Below, in pieces: positions 1 to 10,365 of a DNA stretch of 42,540 nt (its first letter is position 1; the number at the start of each line of letters is the position of its first letter). Source of the stretch: Selaginella moellendorffii (lineage: Eukaryota > Streptophyta > Lycopodiopsida > Selaginellales > Selaginellaceae); NCBI RefSeq assembly GCF_000143415.4, contig NW_003314307.1, positions 1,379,439-1,421,978 of the forward strand. Reading direction: 5' to 3'. The position numbers were made by a program, and so were the translations under genes. A model generated the notes under the pieces. That model was given only the letters and a program-made list of their open reading frames with translations. It made no database searches and had not been told where the DNA came from.

Positions 1-910
1 AAGTGACTAATTTTTCCATTCTACTTTAGTCACTTAACCACACCTTTGACCACTTGGACGAGTCTCATTCACAACCTCCATAAGTCCAATTCAAGACTTG
101 GGGCTTGCTAGCTTTGAGAATGGCATCTATGCCACTCAACCTTTGCACTTGGTCCAAGTGCTTTACATGTCCGATCCTATGACTAACACCCTAAGGTACC
201 ACCAACATACCAACCCATTATGCTAAGGCCATGCCCATTCACCTTGGTCACACCAATGGCCCAACATCACCTGCATTATAGTCCTGTCTCAAAGACTAGG
301 CCATCTGTCCAAGAGTGACCATCCTAAATCCAGGAATACAGTGGCACCATGTGTCATAAGTTTTAGTACATACAAGGACATTAGAACACTCTAAATATTT
401 TGGTTCTGTAATGATAATGTCCTCCACAACTGAAACCAGGTACAATATTGTTGGATTTGGTGATCCACCAAAAAAATGGCCAAAGCTGTGCATAAATTTA
501 ATCCTCATACTAAATGAGAAATGACAAATTAATGATATCATTCCATTGTTAGCTGTGTTAAGAGAGATGATAGAAAATATCCTAGAAGAATATTTTTTTA
601 GGATCTTTCATAAATGGCTGCTCTTAGGGTTTGAAGAATACCCAAATTTGAGAATCAATCTCCTTCAAAAACAAAAATGTTCCCTAATTGAAAGTTTCCA
701 CCCTTAAAATACTTTCCCCATGTAAACTCCTTTTTTGCCACTTAGAATGAGCTGGAAGAGCTTGTGAGTTTATTCAAGACATAAATGGGACAGGGTCATG
801 AATTTCATTTTGATGACACAGATGCGGTTCTGCGGGTCTTCAAGGCTAACTCCATCTTTGTGACCAAGGGTCTGATGGAGGACTTTTGAACCAAGAAAAG
901 AAGATGGTTA
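1..910. other. Gene-free flank
   Basis: I see no convincing gene. All frames are short and interrupted. A few stretches (around 780-900) read like eroded retroelement coding sequence but cannot be assigned to a family by eye. Confidence 0.5.
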
Positions 911-1200
911 TGTCGGGCCCTAGATATATCTGGGCCCCAATGTGTCTGGGCCCCAAATATGTCTAGCCCTGAATATGTTGGGCACTCGAATATATCCGGA
1001 TATGTTGGGCCCTAGATATATTTGGCACTCGATATATCATGTCCGGGCCCCGATATCTCTAGGCCCTAGATATGTCAAACCCTCGATATGTTGGCCCCGG
1101 ATATATCAGGCACCCAGATATGTTTGGCTCTTGATATGTTTGGCACTTGGTATATCCAGCACCTGATATGTTTGGGCCCTACTAGCCCGGATATATCTGA
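911..1200. repeat. Degenerate GGGCCC/GATATATC tandem repeat
   Basis: About 15 imperfect copies of a roughly 17-21 base unit, built from GGGCCC or GGCACT followed by AGATATATC or GATATGTYTG. Each unit carries short palindromes (GGGCCC, GATATATC). Spacing varies, so it is a minisatellite-like array and not coding; the repetitive 74-residue frame through it is a by-product. Confidence 0.8.
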
Positions 1201-1664
1201 GTTTTATTTTGACACGTGGCATGCATTTGGCTTATTCTTATTGTTAGAGTTTTATAGTTTTCAAAGTGTGCCATATTGACATGTGGCATGCCCTTTGGCT
1301 TCTCATAGTTGGAGTTTAGTGTCCTTGACCTTGTATGCCATATGACATACATATGTTTGTACTTGCTTGCTATGCCACATGGTGACATTATTTAAAGACC
1401 ATACACTTAAATGCTATGGAATAATACTCAAAGTTTATTTATTAAAACAATGATTTTACAAAAATAATTGAGACTCGTAAGGAAAAATAATAAAAGAGGT
1501 CACTTGGACTTCTCGGGTGGTCACCTAGCTTAATACTATTCAAGCCTAAAGACACTTAACTTTGGAGGTTTAATGGAATCTAGTGCCATAGTCACAATTT
1601 GAACCCATTCTAAAACATTTCACACTCCCCCTACTCTTATAGTGTGGGACAATTGATCCACAAT

Positions 1665-1985
1665 GTACCTCCACAATCCTGTGTTCTTGGGTGCCAAAAA
1701 ACACACCTGCAAGATGTGTGTACCTCCCCAACATTTCATGAAAACCACACATTTTGGGCCCTAAAACACACCTTACAAAATGTGGGGTACCTCCCCAACA
1801 TTTCATGAGGACCGTGCGTTTTGTGCCCAAAAAAATGCTTAGTGAAATCTGGGGTACCTCCCCAACTTTTTGTGAATAATCACACATTTTGGGCCCCAGA
1901 AAAGCCCATGGAACACATAGCACTTTTCCAACTTTTTATGAAAAATCTTATGTTTTAGGCCCTTAACTTTCCCCTCCCTTTTTTT
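1665..1985. repeat. 67-bp tandem repeat
   Basis: The motif GTACCTCCCCAAC recurs at 1720, 1787 and 1854, exactly 67 bases apart, followed each time by a TTTCATGA/TTTTTGTGA-like segment and an ACACATTTTGGGCCC-like segment. A more diverged copy begins at about 1921 and an irregular first copy at about 1665. Open frames crossing it on the minus strand are repeat-derived. Confidence 0.8.
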
Positions 1986-2329
1986 CCCCTCCCTTCCTTC
2001 CATACCATGTGGTAGGCTATGCAAAGCCTCCCCCCCCCCTCCCTCATGCACACGCAGGTTGAGCACCTTCTCCACACACTTTGTCCATCGCATGCTAGGT
2101 GGGGGCCCCTCCCCTTTCCTGCCGTGTGACGCTGGCCCTTGCCAAGCAGCCGTGCTGCCCCCCAGGCTTGCCTCCCTTGGATGCCCAAAGGACCACATTG
2201 CTGCCTCCCTCCCCCTCGCCTGATAGGCATGCAGATGTGGTCCCAAGGCCATGCCCATGGATGGCATAGCATGACTCTACCAAACATTGGAGTGGGTGCT
2301 AGGGAAGCCATGTTGAGGCTCTCTTTGCA

Positions 2330-3620
2330 GCCGAGAACTTTATTGCCAGATGCTTTATCTTATGTTTGTCATGTGATGGTGTTACAAACATGGTTTTGTC
2401 ATCATTTGAGTAAAGTGGTCAACAAGTTTCAGCAGTTGGTTGCACGTGCTAAAGCTTAGGATGCTGAGGTGATCTCTTATGAGACCAGATGGATGCACCT
2501 TTCTTATTGGTGCATGGGATTCTTTATTACAATAGGCGTGTATATATTTGCCATGGATGGATGTGTTAATTACTCAAGTTTTATTTTGCTATTATGATCG
2601 TCTAGAGCCCAGTCATTTTGGGGGGAAAAGATGTATGAGTTGATTAAATACAATTTTTTTTGGAGGAATATGAAGGCTAATATTCTCAAGTATTGTAAAT
2701 CATGTGAGCTTTGTCAGCAATGGGAAAAGCTGAAGAGACTTTTGCAACTTTTACCTATTCCTCAGAGCTATTGATATAGTATCTTTATAGACTTCATCAC
2801 TTGTTTGCCATGAACACAAAAAGGAGTAAATATGGGTTATAGTGGATCAGTTGATGAAGTATGTGCGGTTGTTAGCTCTTCAAAAGACTGTCACTGCCTC
2901 AAACTTAGCTATGGTCTACTTGGAGAAGGTTTTTTTTTATTTTTGTTTGCTAGAGGACATCATTAGTGATCAAGATTCAAAGGTCATAAATGGATTTTAG
3001 AAGAACTTTGCAAAACCTATATAAATGACTTTGAAACTCTCGAGTGGAAATCATCCTCAAGGTAAACTGAGTGTGTGAATTAGGTGGTAGAGGATATGCT
3101 ACATTGTAATGTTAGTTAAAGGCAAGGATAATGGAATTTATATTTTCCGTTGGTGCAATTTACTTATAACAATAATTAACACAATGGAACTAAACTAAAT
3201 CCTTACTTTACCATGTTTGAAAAGCATCCCCGAACAATGGTGGAGTTGAGATTACATGTGAGTAAAGATGTTTAAAACAAGCTTGATTTAGACATAACTA
3301 ACCTAGCCACAGAACTTGATGAAATTCTAATGGTGTGCAAATAAAATTTACAAAAAGTTTACTAATAAACATCACCAATTTTGAGAATATAAAGTGGGTG
3401 ATCTCATCTTTGTGTAAATGATCTTTCCATCAAGTGAGCGGCAAAACACCTTACTGCTTTCATAGACAAGGAAGAGTGACAAACTTTCCTATCAATATGT
3501 TAGTCAATATAAAATGCTAGAGCACATTGGTAAAGTGGCTTATTAAATGTGCCTTGTGGTGAAACTCACAACCATTCATATGCTATTAATCTTAGCTGCA
3601 GAATTGGATCTTGAGCTCTT
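2330..3620 (+). pseudogene. Decayed Ty3/gypsy pol (RNase H end and integrase)
   Basis: Conceptual translation, allowing stops and frame changes, gives an RNase H tail (LLPDALS), then integrase landmarks in the right order: SHFGGEKMYELIKYNFFW, the zinc-binding KYCKSCELCQ, LLPIPQS, a FIDFIT core start, ISDQDSK, and SSGNHPQGK, then a C-terminal KML-EHIGKVAY segment. This order matches plant Ty3/gypsy integrases. Several stop codons (for example around 2775 and 3000) and frameshifts show it is dead. No LTRs could be paired with it. Confidence 0.75.
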
Positions 3621-3790
3621 GGGACTATCTTACACCACAGTTGTGCTATGTTGCCAAAAACCACATGTATGCAAGATGCAATGATAGTGTCCAATTACGA
3701 AGCCTGCGATCACATCAAAGACACCAACTATGCCATTTGCATGTTAAGGATCATCCTCTGTTGGTGTAAGCTCACTGCATTTGTTTTCCA

Positions 3791-3967
3791 GCATTGTTTC
3801 AAGGAGCAGTACGAGAAGTGAAGACCAACAAGGACCATGAAAGCTCTGGTTTCTCAGTTCCATCTCCAGATGGAATGAGGCTCTTCCCACCTCAGCATGT
3901 AAGAATCGTTTGGGAGTTTAAGAGTTTCCGTGATGCTGAAGAGTTATGGATGACAAGCAAACTTTAA
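3791..3967 (+). other. Unrecognised open exon-like segment
   Basis: A frame of 58 codons opens just after a pyrimidine-rich TTGTTTTCCAG, an acceptor-like site, and runs to TAA. It includes SVPSPDGMRLFPPQHVRIVW. I do not recognise it. It may be the last exon of a captured or decayed gene; another open segment, 4110-4376 on the same strand, follows it. Confidence 0.25.
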
Positions 3968-4109
3968 TCTTGAACATATAGTTTTTGAGCTGTGACTGCA
4001 GGAGAACATGTTATATAACTGTCCTTCCATAACGCTTTCTTGAGAGGACGCAGCTTTCGACATATATGTACGCCTTCCAGATACAAGGTGACAGCCATCG
4101 AATCTTGAA

Positions 4110-4376
4110 TCTTGCTCATTGGTGGTACAAGCGTCTTATCTCGAGCCTAGCCTCGCTCAGGTTCTCTGGTTTGGAGACGAAGTTGAGACCATTCCTGGCT
4201 CACCAGATGAAAGCGCTTGGATGTTGCCACCATTCTTGGCATGGCGAAGGACACATGCAAACCAGCGCTTGGAAGTTCATGTCCGGCGAAAAAGCACTTT
4301 GTACCGATTTACGTATCAAATCTCCTCCTCTGGTGTTGTCTGTGAAAACCATATAAGCATGTTGGAGCACAGTTGA
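4110..4376 (+). other. Unrecognised open segment antisense to helicase 3' end
   Basis: An open frame of about 88 codons (containing WFGDEVETIPGSPDESAWML) precedes a TGA. It has a natural-looking composition but no family I can name, and it overlaps the proposed terminal exon and 3' region of the RH24 helicase on the other strand. It could be a remnant exon of the same captured gene as 3791-3967, or chance. Confidence 0.2.
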
Positions 4377-6758
4377 TATCAGATATAACTCACCTCTTTT
4401 GCTGGGAGTCCTTGTTGGAACTAGGAGGAGAATTTGAGTTTGTAGAAGCCGCCACAAATCCCCGTAGAGGAGGTGTACTTGTTGTAGAAGCGGCCACAAA
4501 TCCCCGTAGAGGAGCACTAGCAGCAGCGACAGATCCCGGTAGCACGGTGTTTGTAGCAGCACCTCCAGCACTCGATGACGCAGCAACGAAGCTGTTCTTG
4601 AAGCGTGTCATCATTGACGATGATGGGCTTGAGCTCGCTGCTCCCACTCCAGACGACTTTCTAGCCTGATGGACAGGCGCAGAAGGATTGCTCGAGGCAT
4701 CCCGGCTGTAGCCAATTCCCAGGCCGTAATCAACACCACGAACTCCACGACCTCCACCACCACCTCCTTTTCCCCGTCCCCCACCTCGGCCTCCTCTCCC
4801 TGAATGAAACAAACAAGCACATCACGTCTCAAGCCTTGACTTCCACTTGTTTTCTTTACCTTTGCCACCTTTCCTCCGCCCTTCCCGTTGGGCCCTGAAG
4901 CGTCCATCCTGCTCAGAGAAGAAAGCACCAGTTAAGCGAAGTATAGAAAGAATAAAGAGAAAAATTACCTTCATTGCCAAGTCCATAAGCTCGCTTGGAA
5001 CGTTTTGCCCGGCGGCAACGAAGCCGTTCACGAGGTCTCCGGCAAAACGAGCCTCTTTCTGCGTCACCAAAGTGTAGGCAACTCCCTCCTTGTCACCAGC
5101 ACGGCCTGTGCGCCCAACCCGATGGACATGAGTGTCCATGTCCTTTGCAGTGTCGTAGTTCACCACGGTTTTGATAGACTTGATGTCCAGCCCCCGCGCA
5201 GCCACGTCTGTTGCAACTAGAACGTGAAACTGACCAGACTTGAATCCCTGGAGAACGTCCACCCGTGACGCTTGATCTTTGTCCCCGTGTAACGCCGCAA
5301 CCTTGAAACCGCTGTCCTGGAGGTGTTTTTCCAGCTCTTCCACCCTCACTTTGGTTGAAGCAAACACGAGCACGTCCCCCGCATCCACCATCTGCGGAAG
5401 CTTGCTGAGCATCCACTGGAGTTTGTCTGCGTCGGTTGCGACGATTTGAGCTACTTGTGTGACGTCCTCGTTGGCTCTGCCGACTTCTCCAGCAGTCACA
5501 CGCACGGGAGCCGAGAGAACTTCCCGTGCCAGAGTCTCGACTCTCCGAGGCATTGTTGCCGAAAAGAGAAGAGTTTGGCGGTCGGGTCGAATCTGTCCCA
5601 CGATGGACCTGATTTGAGGCTCGAAGCCAAGATCAAACATCCTGTCGGCCTCGTCCAAGACCAGATAAGTTGCCCGGAACATTGTCAGCGCTTTCATCTT
5701 GAGCATATCAATGAGCCTTCCCGGAGTTGCCACAACTATTTCGCAGCCTGCCTTGAGCTCCTTGAACTGGTCGAGCTTGGACATTCCGCCAAAGACGCCT
5801 GACACCCGGATCCCGTAAGGCTTCGCAAACTTTCTCGACTCGTTGAAGATCTGCTGAGCCAGCTCTCGCGTAGGAGCACATATCACTCCGATAGGACCCT
5901 CGCCTTTACCCAGCTCCTCCTGATCCATGATGTGCACGATCATGGGCAGGACGAAGGCAGCAGTCTTGCCTGATCCAGTCTTGGCAATGCCGATGATGTC
6001 ACGTCCAGACAGAACGATCGGAAGAGCCTGGCATTGAATGGGTGTTGGGTTCTCGTAACCCTGCTTGGTGATGGCACCCATAAGTAAGCTGTCCAAGCCA
6101 AGCTCTTTGAACTGCTTTACGGGCCGAGGAACATCGAAGCCAGATGTTCTTACTCCAATGGACTGTCGATAGCTTGTGACATCCTCTTCGCTCAATCCTG
6201 GAAGAGGAACACAAGAAAACTTTGTTATAGGCAGAAGAAAAGATCTGCTACGTTACCTGAGATTGAAGCGTCCTCCTCGTAAAAATCCTTGTCGAAAGGA
6301 GCGTATTGGAGCTGGCTATGATCCAGAGGCGCGAGCGGGTCGATCTTCTTGCGATCCGCAGTGATAATGGCATTGTCGTCCGAGTCGTAATCCACCATGC
6401 CTTTCTCCACGGCTCTGGCAGCGGCATAGACCTCCTCGTCGGAATCATAGCCAGCGTGAAGCGCCTCGGCAGCCAGAGAGAGTCCAGCATCACGGCGAGC
6501 TTTGAGGAATGTCTCCATCGGATCATCCTCCTCCTCCTCCTCTTCCTGGATCCTGGAAGGCTTGCTGCCGGGTGTAGGGATCCTACTTACCTCCTCGTGA
6601 ATGCCCTCCATGAATGCGTCGAGAGGATCCACTTCGTCCTCTCCTTTTTCCTTCTCTGGCGCTGCTGGCGCTGCTGGCGCCGACGGCGATCGATCCTCCT
6701 CGTACTGGATGCTGTCCAGATCGTCGCCATCGTCCCATCCCAGCCTGCTGCGCTTCAT
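4309..6758 (-). CDS. RH24: DEAD-box ATP-dependent RNA helicase, RH24/DDX42 type
   Basis: Five-exon model: 6758-6257, 6197-4969, 4908-4860, 4799-4394, 4339-4309, in frame throughout, 738 residues (Arabidopsis RH24 is about 760). The acidic N-terminus holds the family signature DYDSDDNAI. The core shows, in order, the Q motif (GYENPTPIQCQ), Walker A TGSGKTAA, PTRELA, TPGR, DEAD in LVLDEADRMFDLGF, SAT, ATDVAARGLD and HRVGRTGRAG, then a GGRGG-rich tail and RGVDYGLGIGYS, both typical of RH24. Such helicases unwind or remodel RNA in the nucleus; DDX42 is linked to U2 snRNP assembly. The last 31-base exon is inferred: the apparent stop TGA lies in a perfect AG|GTGAGT donor, and an acceptor 54 bases on gives a basic tail ending RRRFDT. 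If that intron is not used the CDS ends at 4390. Confidence 0.93.
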
Positions 6759-6820
6759 CCTCGCCTAAAGAGAAATATATTTTAGGGTTCTTGAGAGCAA
6801 TCTAGGTAGGGCTTTGGGCG
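6759..6820. promoter_or_regulatory. 62-bp divergent promoter with telo-box
   Basis: These bases separate the RH24 start codon (minus) from the NFD6-like start codon (plus). They contain AATATATTTTAGGGTT, which combines an AT-rich TATA-like stretch with a telo-box (AACCCTAA on the minus strand), an element common upstream of plant housekeeping and translation-related genes. Both 5' UTRs must lie in or overlap this segment. Confidence 0.6.
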
Positions 6821-7213
6821 ATGGCTATGGCGTCGATACGAGCTGCGCAGAGAGCGGCGCCGCTGTTCCGGCAACGCTTCGTCTTCACGCAGAGCAATCT
6901 GGGGGCAGGCGCAGCGCTTCGAGCTTCCAATGCGGCTATCGCGCGGCTGAGGTAGAGCTTTCTTGTTTTGCTTGAGTGATTATGGTGAGATTGGGATTGT
7001 TCTTCCTTGGCGGCAGCACCACGGAGCAATCTTTGGATACTATGCTTCCCAAGCACAGCGCCAGGGCTGCTTCTCGCCTCGTCTCGTGCATTTCAATGGG
7101 CTCCGTGCGTCACGGTGCCGAGGGTGAGCAAAATTTCTCCTTTGGTTTGCTTCTTTTCAATGAATTCTCTTGTTCGCGCAGGCTATTTCGTGCGCTACGT
7201 GAGCCCTTACTGA
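6821..7213 (+). CDS. Small organelle-targeted protein, NFD6-like
   Basis: Three exons, 6821-6951, 7017-7123 and 7182-7213, join in frame to give 89 residues; splice sites are G|GTAGAG..GGCAG, G|GTGAGC..CGCAG. The N-terminus (MAMASIRAAQRAAPLFRQRF) is rich in Ala, Arg and Ser and free of acidic residues, as expected of a mitochondrial or plastid presequence. The middle carries TMLPKHSARAASRLVSC, matching the conserved MLP-HSA-ASARL-S motif of plant NUCLEAR FUSION DEFECTIVE 6-like proteins, and it ends with a short aromatic tail after the last splice. Arabidopsis NFD6 is a small mitochondrial protein needed for karyogamy in the female gametophyte; molecular function is unknown. It lies head-to-head with RH24. 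No single open frame covers it. Confidence 0.82.
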
Positions 7214-7445
7214 GGCTAAACCGGTACGGAAGGATGTGTACGTTAAGGTGTTTAGACGGGTCAGCATTTTGTTTTTTCATAAAATTTTTAAAAAAGGTTT
7301 GGTCTGTTGCAACTTCTTCCGCTGTTCTTGACGAGACTTTGCTTTGCTTTTGTGAGACCTGTGGACGCCGCCCGCCACCTCCGCTCCGCCAGCCCGGTGG
7401 ACGAGCGCCGCCTCTCCTGCATGGGCTTTAAAGTGGAGGAGGAGA

Positions 7446-9371
7446 ATGGTGCAGGCTGGGAAGGAGAAGCCAAGCAGGAGACCACCAAACCGAGCGCAGC
7501 GGCCCATGATCTGGCAGGATGGCATGGCCGAGGTGAAGGAGACGTTCCGGAGGGTGGCATTGGTGAAGCACGCTGGGTTCTCGGTGTGGGATGACCCGCG
7601 CAGGGGTCCCACGCTTGAGAAGATCTTACGGTGGAACAGGCAGGCCAGGAATTTGTCACAGGTGCCAAAGTCACTTCGAGAGAAAATCCCCGTCAAGGTC
7701 CTCAAGGAGATTCAGAACAACCGCTCGGTCACTGGCTACGTCTCTCAGACACACCTCCAGAACGTCAAGGGAATGTGCCAGCGGATCCACTCGCAAAAGT
7801 CGTTCAACGAGCGCCGGAAGAATCTCTACGACCCGACCATGTATCCAGTCTTCGTCCGCCGTCCTCCCACTGTGGCTTGCCTCATCGACACCTCCGAGCT
7901 GGACACCAGCCCGAGAAACATGCACTCTCACTTCCGGAGCCGCAGGAGGCCTTACTCGTCCCCCGCGTATGATCATATGGCTCCGCTCTCCTACACGCCT
8001 CAGCCGTTCAAGCTGCTCTACGATATCTCAAACGGTTCGTATCCAGTGTGCTCGTTCGCCAAGAGGCCCAGGTCCGGAGCTGCGGCACTGCCTTCCTCGA
8101 CCAGCTGCTACGGTCGAATGTTTAACAGGTCTGCGTCTGCGATGGCCAAGAAATCCGTGCTGGACATTGCAGAGGCTCTGGAGAGGCAGCGGGGATCGTC
8201 AGCTCCTACTGGGAACAGTCACCGGCAGCACAGGTCTCGAAGGCCGCCTTCCGTTTCATCGCCGTCGTCGTCAGCAAGCAGCACACCCAAGAGCATCACT
8301 ATGGGATGGCTGGACTTTAGAAGGAACAATGCGCCGCAGCAGGAGCTATCAAGCAACCGGAGCAACAGCAACGAGGGGGAGAGCAGGCCACCGTCAAGGT
8401 GCGCAAACCGGCCACCTTCCAGCAGATCGTCGTGGAGGATCAATCTGGTGGAGCGTCCGACGCTGGAGGATCTATCAAACCGCAGCACCTATTCGGACTG
8501 CGTGTCCCTCGATTCTCTTGGGATGCCGGTTCTCTTCTCCTCGAGAGCAGCCGACGAAGCAACCAAGCCCAAGGTCTCGGTTCCAAAGCTACGTTTGAGA
8601 GGTGGCAGCAGCCCGAGGAAATCTCAGGTGACATCCTCAGCGCTCAGTATCGTGGAGCACGCGGAACAAAGCAAGCAGATCGAGCTGTGCAGCGGCGTTG
8701 CGACGTGCTCGGAGGACGAGGAACTTCGGGTATCGTTTCAGCAGGAGCAGCAGGAGAGGCGGCCGAGACCATCCACAGCCAACGTCCCGCCGCTGGTGAA
8801 TCAATCCTCGGATGGAGAGTCCTTCTCGGAATGCAACTGGCGGCCGCAATCGGCATCCAATGCAGTGGGTCGCAGGGGCTCGAGGGTGACTTTCGCATCT
8901 CCAGTCGAAAGCAGATGGGATAGCAGCAACAAGTCTCGCCTCCGCAGCAGCATTGATTCTCCGGGAGAAGAACTTGCAAGCGGCGGAGAAGTGGAGGAGG
9001 AAATCCTGCTCGAAGAGGAGAAGGAGGAGGATGATGTGGTGGTGGTGGGGAACAAGGAGGAAGAACAGGAAGAACAGGAGGAGAAAGAGGAGGAGCGGGC
9101 CAATAGCAGCAACGAGGACGTGATAATCAAGCACTCGTCCGACCCGTACGTGGATTTTAAGAGCTCCATGATGAGCATGATTGAGAGCGAGGGGCTGGAG
9201 ATGGAGGGAAGTAGCAGCCAGGAATTGGACGAGCTCTTCCAGTATTACATGGATCTCAATCCTCGAATGCACCATCCCATTCTAGCTCGAGTCATCCGCG
9301 ACATCAAACAAGAGTTGGATGACCAGCGAGCCCAAAGTTCCAAACTCTCCCCCTCGTCAACTTCGATCTAG
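7446..9371 (+). CDS. OVATE family protein with long N-terminal extension
   Basis: Single-exon frame of 641 residues. The C-terminus (about residues 564-620) is an OVATE domain: SSDPYVDFKSSMMSMIESEG, then ELDELFQYYMDLNP and HHPILARVIRDI, matching the family pattern DPY-DF--SM--MI, L--LL--Y--LN, HH--I--AF. OVATE proteins are plant transcriptional repressors that partner TALE homeodomain and TRM proteins and shape organ growth. Most are 150-400 residues; this one is much longer. Residues 1-200 hold a basic, well-formed segment (WDDPRRGPTLEKILRWNRQA and on) that I do not recognise; residues 200-480 are Ser/Arg-rich low complexity; residues 510-555 are a long Glu-rich run. An overlapping upstream ATG at 7421 in another frame could affect initiation. 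In-frame Mets at residues 21 and 27 are alternative starts. Confidence 0.85.
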   Translation: MVQAGKEKPSRRPPNRAQRPMIWQDGMAEVKETFRRVALVKHAGFSVWDDPRRGPTLEKILRWNRQARNLSQVPKSLREKIPVKVLKEIQNNRSVTGYVSQTHLQNVKGMCQRIHSQKSFNERRKNLYDPTMYPVFVRRPPTVACLIDTSELDTSPRNMHSHFRSRRRPYSSPAYDHMAPLSYTPQPFKLLYDISNGSYPVCSFAKRPRSGAAALPSSTSCYGRMFNRSASAMAKKSVLDIAEALERQRGSSAPTGNSHRQHRSRRPPSVSSPSSSASSTPKSITMGWLDFRRNNAPQQELSSNRSNSNEGESRPPSRCANRPPSSRSSWRINLVERPTLEDLSNRSTYSDCVSLDSLGMPVLFSSRAADEATKPKVSVPKLRLRGGSSPRKSQVTSSALSIVEHAEQSKQIELCSGVATCSEDEELRVSFQQEQQERRPRPSTANVPPLVNQSSDGESFSECNWRPQSASNAVGRRGSRVTFASPVESRWDSSNKSRLRSSIDSPGEELASGGEVEEEILLEEEKEEDDVVVVGNKEEEQEEQEEKEEERANSSNEDVIIKHSSDPYVDFKSSMMSMIESEGLEMEGSSSQELDELFQYYMDLNPRMHHPILARVIRDIKQELDDQRAQSSKLSPSSTSI

Positions 9372-10234
9372 GTGTCTTTAACGTAATTTTTTTCAATCAA
9401 GTGGTGTTTTCCTTGGCATTGTCTTGGTGTATATAATGGATTGTCATAGTATGGCATTAGTCTTTGTTTGATATAAGTAAGACTCACTGACTGACCCAGT
9501 GACCACAATCTTGGCAAAGTCATGATCGGGATCTTGGATAATGATAATCGCATGTTTAAAGGCATTAGTTTTTAAGGCTGGCCGACCGTGGAGAGAATCC
9601 AGGCATGCATGCTTGTGATTAGCTTGTGATGGCTTAGCTGTATTGGTGGCACTTGGCATATTCTTTTTTCTCCTTTCCTCTACCGCATAGGTTCGTTATG
9701 TGGATTCATGAACCGGACCACCGGGCGCCCATGGCCGTCCATTCGTCCGTCCCTGGCACCCATCCATCCGTCCGTCCATCCAGCCGTTATACGTTCTTCC
9801 CCAGCGGTGAAAGTGGCCGGGCAAGAAAGGAAGGGCTCTAGAACGGTTAGATGGGGGAATATCCGCGGTCACATTTTTACCACGAGGGGACGTGACACGA
9901 AATTTTGCCTCTCGGTTAACGTGTGAGATTTTGTCAGGGTTTATGTTTATGACTTGTGGGTGCAATGCCGCAAATTCTTTTTTTCTTTTACGTGAAATAC
10001 GTTAACGACCACATCCGCCGTCGATCGTGCGGTCGGATTAAAGGGCCCAAGTCCGAGAGTGGGGCATTGTGTGTTCTTTGCGCGAGGGAGGGCGTGGCGC
10101 GGCGCGGGCGAGTGGGAGCTAGCGAGCGAGCGAGGCGGCGGCGGCGGCGGCGACGACGCGTAGGCTAATCTTCTTGTTCCTTCTGGCGCCTTCGATCAAT
10201 CATCCATCGCGCGCACGCGCGCGTCTGTCCTAAG
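9372..10234. other. Intergenic region and TPD1-like 5' region
   Basis: No gene seen. It holds the OVATE gene's 3' region, a CCGTCCATC-type simple repeat (about 9725-9785), and, near the next gene, GC-rich sequence with GAGC repeats and a (CGG)n run at about 10135-10155 that probably lies in the TPD1-like 5' leader. Confidence 0.5.
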
Positions 10235-10336
10235 GTGAGAGATTTCACCATCGATCGGCGAAATATCCTTCGATTTCTCCCCATTCTCTCTTCTCGCGTG
10301 TTTCTTGATCGATCGATGGATGCCCGGTTCTTGCAG
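10235..10336 (+). other. Probable 5' UTR intron
   Basis: CCTAAG|GTGAGAG at 10235 and TTCTTGCAG at 10336 form a good GT-AG pair, 102 bases, ending 29 bases before the TPD1-like start codon. Predicted only from splice consensus. Confidence 0.5.
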
Positions 10337-10365
10337 GCGATACAAATTTGCACATCTCGTGCATC

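Noticed and set aside
942-1279. Repetitive frames MSGPQICLALN and similar
   Set aside because: They are translations of the tandem GATATATC array, not genes.
7277-7705. 142-codon minus-strand frame between the NFD6-like and OVATE genes
   Set aside because: It overlaps the OVATE 5' end, has no domain, and lies in GC-rich sequence where long chance frames are common.
8637-9275. 212-codon minus-strand frame over the OVATE gene
   Set aside because: It mirrors the Glu-rich, GC-rich sense codons (giving Leu/Phe runs) and has no family features; the sense strand holds a clear OVATE domain.
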